Assembly (NCBI GenBank): GCA_021804455.1
Contig: JAJZHT010000022.1
Location: 1 to 12,410 of the forward strand
DNA length: 12,410 bases
Direction of reading: 5' to 3'
Source: Pseudomonadota bacterium
GTDB taxonomy: Bacteria > Pseudomonadota > Alphaproteobacteria > Paracaedibacterales > CAIULA01
Shown: positions 8,149-12,410 of the stretch, one piece after another
Layout: each line of letters begins with the position of its first letter
How positions within the stretch are numbered: position 1 is the first letter of the stretch
Position numbers and translations under genes: made by a program
The notes under the pieces: generated by a model
Databases searched by the model: none
The model's input: the letters and a program-made list of their open reading frames with translations, nothing else
Told to the model about the DNA's origin: nothing

Positions 8149-8157
8149 ATGTAGGAT
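8126..8157 (+). promoter_or_regulatory. Possible tsaB-rimI promoter with weak -10
   Basis: A perfect TTGACA is at 8126-8131, but the best downstream -10 candidate, TAGGAT at 8152-8157, sits 20 bp away and matches only 4/6. The orientation towards tsaB is right; the assignment is tentative. Another start further down in 8160-8215 cannot be excluded. Confidence 0.3.
8130..8146. repeat. Perfect 17-bp palindrome, operator candidate between rimP and tsaB
   Basis: CACACTAACTTAGTGTG has 8-bp arms that are exact reverse complements around a single central C. The one-base centre makes an RNA hairpin unlikely and points to a dimeric DNA-binding protein. It overlaps the spacer and -35 of the rimP promoter and the last two bases of a TTGACA (8126-8131) facing tsaB, so it could control both directions. 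The cognate regulator is not known. Confidence 0.5.
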
Positions 8158-8225
8158 TTCAAATAAACAAATTCAAGTCTTTTTAAAAATCTGTTTTGTT
8201 ATTCTAACACTTTAAGGTAAACAAA

Positions 8226-8930
8226 TTGGACAAAAGCAATAATCCCAAAAAAAAATTTATGCCTCTTTTATCCTTTTACAGCCAAGATCGCGATTGCAGT
8301 GTTGCCCTAAAGGTAAAAGACCAAATTTATCAAGACACTGTCCTTCTTTCTTCCAATACAACGCAGGCAAAAGTTTTCATTCCCCTTATCCAAAAAGTTT
8401 GGGATCAGGCGGGCAAACCTGTCCCTTCTGTTTTAATGACGGCCAGGGGTCCAGGGGCTTTTACCAGCTTGCGTGTTACTTTGGCAGCGGCTCAAGGCTT
8501 GTCCCTGGCTTTTGACAGGGCGCGTCTTTTTGCCCCCACCCACTTTGACGTTTTGTATGATGCCGGTCGCCAACAAACTCCCGCCCCTCTTCTTGTGTTG
8601 ATTGACTCTAAACGGGGAGATTGGTACGGACGAATTTATAAAGAAAATTCTCTTTCACAGCCTTTTTTAACGACAGAAACGCAAATCTTTCAGAAGGAAA
8701 ACTTAAAAGATTTCTTAAAGGATCATTCTGAATACAAAATTATAGCTGATTTTGAAATGGATGAAACTTTTGCTCCTTTTATTATCTCTCGCCCTGTTAA
8801 TCTGGCTCTTCATCAGCTGAATCTTTATGAAAATCCTTTGTTACAATCTTTATGGGAAAAACAGCCTGATTACCAAACTTTTGAACCCTTCTATTTTTAT
8901 GATCCGGTGTACGCTAAGAAAATCAAATGA
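8226..8930 (+). CDS. tsaB: tRNA t6A37 threonylcarbamoyltransferase complex subunit TsaB
   Basis: TsaB is the non-catalytic ASKHA-fold partner that activates TsaD in making N6-threonylcarbamoyladenosine at position 37 of ANN-decoding tRNAs. The family motif appears as ARGPGAFTSLRVTLAAAQGL at residues 73-92, and DSKRGDWYGRIY follows in the middle, as expected. The N-terminal strand reads LLSFYSQDRDCSVAL instead of the more usual ILAIDTS type, a noticeable divergence. The TTG start at 8226 has AAGGT seven bases upstream and gives 234 residues; the ATG at 8259 would give 223 residues and align better with typical N-termini but has no ribosome-binding site. The gene overlaps rimI by 4 bp (ATGA), implying translational coupling. 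Confidence 0.88.
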   Translation: MDKSNNPKKKFMPLLSFYSQDRDCSVALKVKDQIYQDTVLLSSNTTQAKVFIPLIQKVWDQAGKPVPSVLMTARGPGAFTSLRVTLAAAQGLSLAFDRARLFAPTHFDVLYDAGRQQTPAPLLVLIDSKRGDWYGRIYKENSLSQPFLTTETQIFQKENLKDFLKDHSEYKIIADFEMDETFAPFIISRPVNLALHQLNLYENPLLQSLWEKQPDYQTFEPFYFYDPVYAKKIK

Positions 8931-9376
8931 TTAAGACCCCCAACTTACTGTCTCTTTCCTCGGCCCATTCTCTTTTATTGGAAAGGATTCACCATCGATG
9001 TTTTGAACAATCTTGGTCTTGTGATTTTTTTCAAAAAACTTTATCTGCAAAAACTCTCTGTCCGGCCTTTGGGTGGGTTGCTTTTGGGGATACTCAGCCT
9101 TTTGGATTTCTTCTTGCACGCCATTTGGTCGAGGAAATAGAAATCCTAACCTTTGCCGTCCTTCCTGAATTTCAAAACCAAGGAATAGGAACACATCTGA
9201 TCAAAAAATTACAACAAGAAACAACAAATCCCCTTTATTTGGAAGTTGCCGTGGACAATAAGGCTGCCTTGAATTTGTATAACAAAGTAGGCTTTAAGAT
9301 TGCGGGGAAACGTCCCCGTTACTATTCCCATCAAGACGGCCGTACCACCGATGCTTTTTTGATGCATTACCCATAG
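8927..9376 (+). CDS. rimI: Ribosomal protein N-alpha-acetyltransferase RimI (GNAT family)
   Basis: This 149-residue GNAT enzyme transfers acetyl from acetyl-CoA, in Escherichia coli to the N-terminal alanine of ribosomal protein bS18. The acetyl-CoA loop QNQGIGT is at residues 83-89 after the strand ILTFAVLPEF. Glu106 in LEVAVDN and Tyr118 in NKAALNLYNKVGF sit where RimI has its acid/base residues. The C-terminal GKRPRYY is typical of RimI. The start overlaps the tsaB stop, and tsaB-rimI is a common conserved pair. Its real substrate in this organism could differ, since GNAT specificity is hard to read from sequence. No terminator hairpin with a T-run is evident after the stop. Confidence 0.88.
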   Translation: MIKTPNLLSLSSAHSLLLERIHHRCFEQSWSCDFFQKTLSAKTLCPAFGWVAFGDTQPFGFLLARHLVEEIEILTFAVLPEFQNQGIGTHLIKKLQQETTNPLYLEVAVDNKAALNLYNKVGFKIAGKRPRYYSHQDGRTTDAFLMHYP

Positions 9377-9445
9377 AGGCCCGTCTAAAGATCCCAGAGT
9401 ATCCTTCCATGCTTTGTGTGTTTAAAAAAAATTTAAGAGACCCTT

Positions 9446-9475
9446 CTTGGCAAAAATCTTGACAAAAATTCAAGA
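9446..9475 (+). repeat. Tandem 12-bp repeat with -35 box and overlapping inverted repeat
   Basis: CTTGGCAAAAAT (9446-9457) is followed directly by CTTGACAAAAAT (9458-9469), 11 of 12 bases identical. The second copy contains a perfect -35 TTGACA (9459-9464), but no good -10 lies at the right distance; TACTAC at 9480 is the nearest. TCTTGA (9457-9462) and TCAAGA (9470-9475) also form a 6-bp inverted repeat. Together this looks like a protein-binding region or promoter upstream of the MFS gene. Confidence 0.4.
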
Positions 9476-9573
9476 ACCATACTACCTTGAAGTCATATCA
9501 TCAGGGTGTTTTCCTCTAAGAGTTAAATTTGGATTTTGGCGTGCTTTACCTTACTTTTTGCGCGTTCCATATT

Positions 9574-9600
9574 GTTTTTAGTTTTTTTAAAACGAAAAAC
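9574..9600. repeat. Imperfect A/T-rich hairpin upstream of the MFS gene
   Basis: GTTTTTAGTTT (9574-9584) and AAACGAAAAAC (9590-9600) can pair with a single mismatch, with one further A-T pair closing a three-base loop. The stem is almost all A/T and no T-run follows on either strand, so it is not a standard terminator. It may be a leader structure or chance in AT-rich DNA. Confidence 0.3.
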
Positions 9601-9681
9601 ACGCCCGGGTTCCGTCTTTGTTCTTTGCGGAATTAAATTTTTTCAAATAAATTCTTGAAAATTTCCATTGGTTTGGTTTTT

Positions 9682-10896
9682 ATGACAGTTATTCCCCCCC
9701 CTACAGTTGAACGTTCTTCTGTCCCTTCTTCTATTTGGGCTATTGGGATGGCGAGTTTTTTAATCAACACTTCATCTGTCATTGTGTTTGGCTTATCGGC
9801 CGTTTATATGAAAACAATCTTGGGGGTAGGAACGGGGTGGATAGGGCTTTTGGAAGGTGTTGTTGAAGCCTTTGCCTACGCTACAAAAGTTTTATCAGGC
9901 GTCTTTAGCGACTACTTGCAGCGCCGTAAGGTTATTATGATATGGGGATTTGCGTTGGCAACGCTTGCTCGACCTATTCTGGCTGTTTCTTCTTCCTTTG
10001 GGGCGGTTTTTACATCTCGTGTGTTGGATCGTATTGGTAATGGTGTTCAATCCACCCCCCGAGATGCTTTAGTCGGTGATTTATCGCCTGCCTCCATTAA
10101 AGGAGAGTGTTTTGGTTTACGCCAAAGTTTGGCCACGGCAGGCTCTTTTTTTGGGGGAGTTGTCGGTGTCCTTGCTATGGTTCTTACAAACCAAAATTTT
10201 CATGTTGTTTTCTGGGTAGCAACCATTCCTGCTGTTCTTGGATTGATCATATTGGTTTCCCTTGTAAAGGATCCTCATCTTGCTGATCATAAAGTTCCTG
10301 AAAAGCACCCCATTCGTTGGTCAGATATACCTCGTTTAGGACGTTCTTATTGGATTTTGATGATTGTTACGGCTTTTTTTATGTTGGCCCGAGTGGGAGA
10401 AGCCATGCTCATTTTACATGCGCATCAAAACTTTGGCCTTTCAGGAAGTTATACGCCCCTCGTTTTGATGCTATACAACGGAACCAATGCCTTGTCATCC
10501 TACCCTATTGGACGTCTTTCCGACCGCATCAGTCGTTACAGTCTCTTAGCTTTGGGTTTTGCCACCCTGATTGTTGCTGATATTTTCTTATCAAGCGCCA
10601 CCGATTTATGGGTCATGCTGCTGGGGGTTGCTGTTTGGGGAATTCAAATTGGTATCACCCAAAGCATGTTTCTTGCCCTTATTGCTGACAATGTTCCTGA
10701 AGATTTGCGCGGTACAGGATTTGGTGTGTTTTATTTAATCAGCGCCCTTGCCCTAGTCATTGCTGGCAGTGTGGGTGGAACCATTGCCCAGGTTTACAAT
10801 GAAAGCGTAACCTTTATGGTCAGTGGTTTTGTGGGGGTCTTTGCGCTTGTTGTTTTGGCAGTCCTTATCCCTTTTATGAAAAGAAAAGGTTCTTAA
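9682..10896 (+). CDS. Major facilitator superfamily transporter, substrate unknown
   Basis: From ATG 9682 the protein has 404 residues and about twelve hydrophobic helices, the standard MFS size. The helix 2-3 loop reads SGVFSDYLQRRK, a degenerate MFS motif A (GxxxDxxGRR-like), repeated in the second half as YPIGRLSDRISR. The stretch GNGVQSTPRDALVGD after helix 4 followed by FGLRQSLATAG marks a widespread subfamily of uncharacterised, antiporter-like MFS proteins; the substrate cannot be told from sequence. The start is uncertain: TTG at 9655 would add nine residues, and neither start has a clear ribosome-binding site. Eight consecutive C (9694-9701) encode Pro-Pro-Pro shortly after the ATG. 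It stands alone, convergent with the small secreted protein gene. Confidence 0.85.
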   Translation: MTVIPPPTVERSSVPSSIWAIGMASFLINTSSVIVFGLSAVYMKTILGVGTGWIGLLEGVVEAFAYATKVLSGVFSDYLQRRKVIMIWGFALATLARPILAVSSSFGAVFTSRVLDRIGNGVQSTPRDALVGDLSPASIKGECFGLRQSLATAGSFFGGVVGVLAMVLTNQNFHVVFWVATIPAVLGLIILVSLVKDPHLADHKVPEKHPIRWSDIPRLGRSYWILMIVTAFFMLARVGEAMLILHAHQNFGLSGSYTPLVLMLYNGTNALSSYPIGRLSDRISRYSLLALGFATLIVADIFLSSATDLWVMLLGVAVWGIQIGITQSMFLALIADNVPEDLRGTGFGVFYLISALALVIAGSVGGTIAQVYNESVTFMVSGFVGVFALVVLAVLIPFMKRKGS

Positions 10897-10948
10897 CGAA
10901 ACAGTGTTTTAACAGTATAGGCCCCAGTTTATCATCCCGGAGCCATAG

Positions 10949-10972
10949 TAGGGTGGTAAATTTACCACCCTA
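10949..10972. terminator. Perfect 24-bp palindrome between convergent genes, possible two-way terminator
   Basis: Arms TAGGGTGGTAAA (10949-10960) and TTTACCACCCTA (10961-10972) are exact reverse complements with no spacer, so the RNA of either strand could fold into a strong GC-based stem. The position between the ends of the MFS gene and the small secreted protein gene suits a bidirectional terminator. However, no T-run follows the stem on either strand, so it is not a textbook intrinsic terminator. It could instead be a protein-binding site or a dispersed repeat. Confidence 0.45.
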
Positions 10973-10982
10973 TCGAACAAGC

Positions 10983-11273
10983 TTATTTTGTTTCTTCGTT
11001 ATGCTCTTCCTCTGAGGAACTCTCGTGTCCTTTTTTGTGAGAGTGCTTGTGCTTTCCATGATGATGACCTTTACCGCCTTTTTTGCGGTCTTTTTTGTGT
11101 TCGCCTTTATGCTCTTTCCAGCATTCTTTCATGCATTTCTTTTTTTCTTTTCCTGCTAAAGCTCCACATTTTTCCTTGCATTCTCCCTCTGCGAAAACAT
11201 GGGTTGAAACACCGCCCATCAGGGCAAACGCAACGCTAGCAAGAGTTAATTTTTGAAGAAGTGACTTTACCAT
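10983..11273 (-). CDS. Small exported twin-CX3C, histidine/lysine-rich protein
   Basis: I do not recognise a family. From ATG 11273 the product has 96 residues. Residues 1-28 form a clear Sec signal peptide: MVKSLLQK basic end, a hydrophobic core, and a probable cut after VFA at 28. The 68-residue mature part has two CX3C pairs (Cys32/Cys36 and Cys47/Cys51) separated by ten residues, a spacing that could staple a helical hairpin by two disulfides. Then come a Lys-rich stretch, HHHGKHKHSHKKGH at 70-83, and an acidic Ser/Glu tail. Ten His in the mature chain suggest binding of Cu, Ni, Zn or haem; this is inference. An upstream ATG at 11315 adds 14 residues but places charged sequence before the signal peptide. 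AAAGG lies 11 bases before ATG 11273. It is divergent from ccmC. Confidence 0.72.
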   Translation of the reverse strand: MVKSLLQKLTLASVAFALMGGVSTHVFAEGECKEKCGALAGKEKKKCMKECWKEHKGEHKKDRKKGGKGHHHGKHKHSHKKGHESSSEEEHNEETK

Positions 11274-11395
11274 AATTCTAAGAACCTTTCCTTTGGGTTG
11301 AAATTCTACCACCATTAAAGCACACCGCTTATTAAAAAAGTTTTAATGAATGAATTAAAGTATGACGAAAAAAGAATTTTAGTTTAAATTAAGAC

Positions 11396-12112
11396 ATGAT
11401 TTTTTTTCTTAAAAAATATAGTGGGCTGTTAGCCCCCAGAAAAGTTCAACATTTCGCAAAAGTTTTTTTACCCTGGATTTTGGGGATTTCTTTCCTTTGT
11501 TTAGGGATAGGGGCTTTTTGGGGTTTGGTTTTGGCACCCAATGATTACCAACAGGGTTCTTTTGTCAAAATGATGTATATCCATGTGCCTTCCTCTTGGG
11601 GGGCTCTGGGTGTTTTTTCCTTAATGGCTCTTTTTTCGGTTATGGCTTTAATATCCAGAATTCCCTTGTACTTTTACCTTACTCAGGCTGTTGCCCCAAT
11701 CGGGGCCCTTTTTTGTTTCCTAAGCCTTGTCACAGGCTCTTTGTGGGGAAAACCCACGTGGGGAACGTGGTGGGTTTGGGATGCGCGTCTAACATCGATG
11801 TTAATCTTGTTTTTTTTATATCTGGGGTATTTAAATTTTGTCCACCATCTGGATTGGCAAAGAGGTTGGATGATAGCCACTTTAATTCCTATCTTGGGGT
11901 GGATTAACATTCCCATTATTAAATGGTCTGTTGACTGGTGGCATACCCTTCATCAACCGGCAAGTTTATTACGTTTGGCAAAGCCTGCTATTCATCCTGA
12001 ATTTTTGGGTCCTCTTTTTATGATGACCCTAGGATTTACTTTTTATACCATAGGGCTGAGTTTATGGCGTTTTTCTCTTATTCTACAACAACACCGTTAT
12101 AACAGGGGATAG
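11396..12112 (+). CDS. ccmC: Haem exporter/handling protein CcmC
   Basis: CcmC is an integral inner-membrane protein of cytochrome c maturation system I that presents haem and delivers it to CcmE. The 238 residues form about six membrane helices. The tryptophan-rich WWD motif GTWWVWDARLTS includes Trp125, Trp126, Trp128 and Asp129. The flanking periplasmic haem-ligand histidines are His63 in YIHVPSSW and His186 in TLHQPAS. Length agrees with the family. Start ATG 11396 has only a weak AAG upstream; codons 2-4 include a run of eight T. ccmA and ccmB do not precede it; the neighbour is the divergent small secreted protein. ccmD follows after a 3-bp gap, so ccmC-ccmD-ccmE form one operon. Confidence 0.95.
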   Translation: MIFFLKKYSGLLAPRKVQHFAKVFLPWILGISFLCLGIGAFWGLVLAPNDYQQGSFVKMMYIHVPSSWGALGVFSLMALFSVMALISRIPLYFYLTQAVAPIGALFCFLSLVTGSLWGKPTWGTWWVWDARLTSMLILFFLYLGYLNFVHHLDWQRGWMIATLIPILGWINIPIIKWSVDWWHTLHQPASLLRLAKPAIHPEFLGPLFMMTLGFTFYTIGLSLWRFSLILQQHRYNRG

Positions 12113-12115
12113 GTT

Positions 12116-12241
12116 TTGGAAACGATTTATCTTGTCATGGGGTACAGCCTAACACTAGGGGGATTGTTAGGGTTGATTGTTATGACCTATTGGCGAGAAC
12201 GTTATTTGAAAACCTGTAATTTGGATGACGTCGCCCTTTAA
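12116..12241 (+). CDS. ccmD: CcmD-like small membrane protein of cytochrome c maturation
   Basis: A 41-residue reading frame from TTG 12116 begins METIYLVMGYSLTLGGLLGL, has one membrane helix (about residues 5-24) and then the basic stretch WRERYLK. This is the topology and size of CcmD, which stabilises CcmE in the CcmABCD complex and helps release haem-loaded CcmE. CcmD proteins vary widely in sequence, so the call rests on size, topology and position between ccmC and ccmE. AGGGG stands seven bases before the TTG, supporting the start. The stop lies inside the longer possible ccmE reading frame. Confidence 0.8.
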   Translation: METIYLVMGYSLTLGGLLGLIVMTYWRERYLKTCNLDDVAL

Positions 12242-12410
12242 AAACAATTCTAAAATGCTTTCTAGGCGCCTCCAAAACTTGGGCATTCTGATTGTGGGTG
12301 TTAGTGGTGTTGTTTTTATTTTGTTGGCCATATTGCGGGAAAATATCGTTTTCTTTATAACTCCTACCGAATATAAAACTCATCAACTTGATCCTTATGC
12401 TAAACCCAAT
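12225..12410 (+). CDS. ccmE: Cytochrome c-type biogenesis haem chaperone CcmE, 5' part only
   Basis: CcmE is a periplasmic, membrane-anchored OB-fold protein that binds haem covalently through a histidine and passes it to the apocytochrome ligation machinery. The visible part has an N-terminal basic patch (SRRLQN), one membrane anchor (LGILIVGVSGVVFILLAIL) and then the family hallmark RENIVFFITPTEY. The haem-binding His lies beyond the window end. Two starts are possible: ATG 12225, overlapping ccmD by 17 bp and giving 62 visible residues, or ATG 12255, giving 52 and a more typical N-terminus. Neither has a clear ribosome-binding site; coupling to ccmD translation is likely in either case. 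Confidence 0.88.
   Translation, partial: MTSPFKNNSKMLSRRLQNLGILIVGVSGVVFILLAILRENIVFFITPTEYKTHQLDPYAKPN

Larger units (their letters stand above)
9377..9681. other. 305-bp non-coding gap between rimI and the MFS gene
   Basis: I find no convincing gene or tRNA in this AT-rich stretch. It holds a tandem 12-bp repeat containing a TTGACA, an imperfect A/T hairpin, and a short GC island (CGCCCGGG near 9602-9609). It probably carries the promoter for the MFS gene. The long leader, if transcription starts near 9490, would be almost 200 bases and might have regulatory structure; this is inference. Confidence 0.5.

Noticed and set aside
9655..9681. TTG at 9655 as the MFS gene start
   Set aside because: No ribosome-binding site is visible, and the ATG at 9682 gives a normal cytoplasmic N-terminus. 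It cannot be excluded.
11274..11315. ATG 11315 as the start of the small secreted protein
   Set aside because: It would put fourteen partly charged residues ahead of a well-formed signal peptide, and the ATG at 11273 has a purine-rich site upstream.
11316..11395. Promoters in the gap between the small secreted protein gene and ccmC
   Set aside because: The DNA is so AT-rich that several poor -10 boxes can be drawn on both strands, but none has a good -35 at the right distance.

Overview
This window comes from an AT-rich bacterial chromosome, most likely an alphaproteobacterium. The alphaproteobacterial signs are rsmG followed directly by parA, chromosomal parS sites, the rimP-nusA-infB-rbfA order, and ccmC-ccmD-ccmE encoding system I cytochrome c maturation. 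The low G+C, frequent TTG/GTG starts and broken-up ancestral operons would fit a host-associated lineage such as Holosporales or Rickettsiales. That placement is inference; no rRNA or other strong marker is present.

Left end (1-1080): the 5' part of parA and the whole of rsmG (gidB), both on the minus strand with an ATGA overlap. rsmG contains two parS sites, one perfect and one with a single change, so the segment probably lies near the replication origin. Divergently, phaC encodes a class I polyhydroxyalkanoate synthase with a complete Cys/Asp/His triad. Two back-to-back promoters and an operator-like inverted repeat fill the short gap between rsmG and phaC.

Middle (2851-8225): a minus-strand translation/transcription operon, rimP-nusA-infB-rbfA. 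Its last gene meets phaC tail to tail with overlapping stop codons. The ylxR gene usually found between nusA and infB, and the truB usually found after rbfA, are absent here. Divergently, tsaB and rimI (tRNA t6A formation and ribosomal protein acetylation) form a coupled plus-strand pair. The rimP/tsaB gap carries a perfect 17-bp palindrome inside overlapping divergent promoters.

Right part (9377-12410): a roughly 300-bp gap with repeats, a 12-helix MFS transporter of unknown substrate, a perfect 24-bp palindrome, and a convergent small secreted protein with a twin CX3C motif and a His/Lys-rich tail. Last comes ccmC-ccmD-ccmE, with ccmE cut by the window end.

Most of the window is conserved housekeeping. 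The items best worth following up are the small twin-CX3C, histidine-rich exported protein, the parS sites written into the rsmG coding sequence, and the two palindromic operator candidates. I see no CRISPR array, tRNA, rRNA, insertion sequence or prophage gene.
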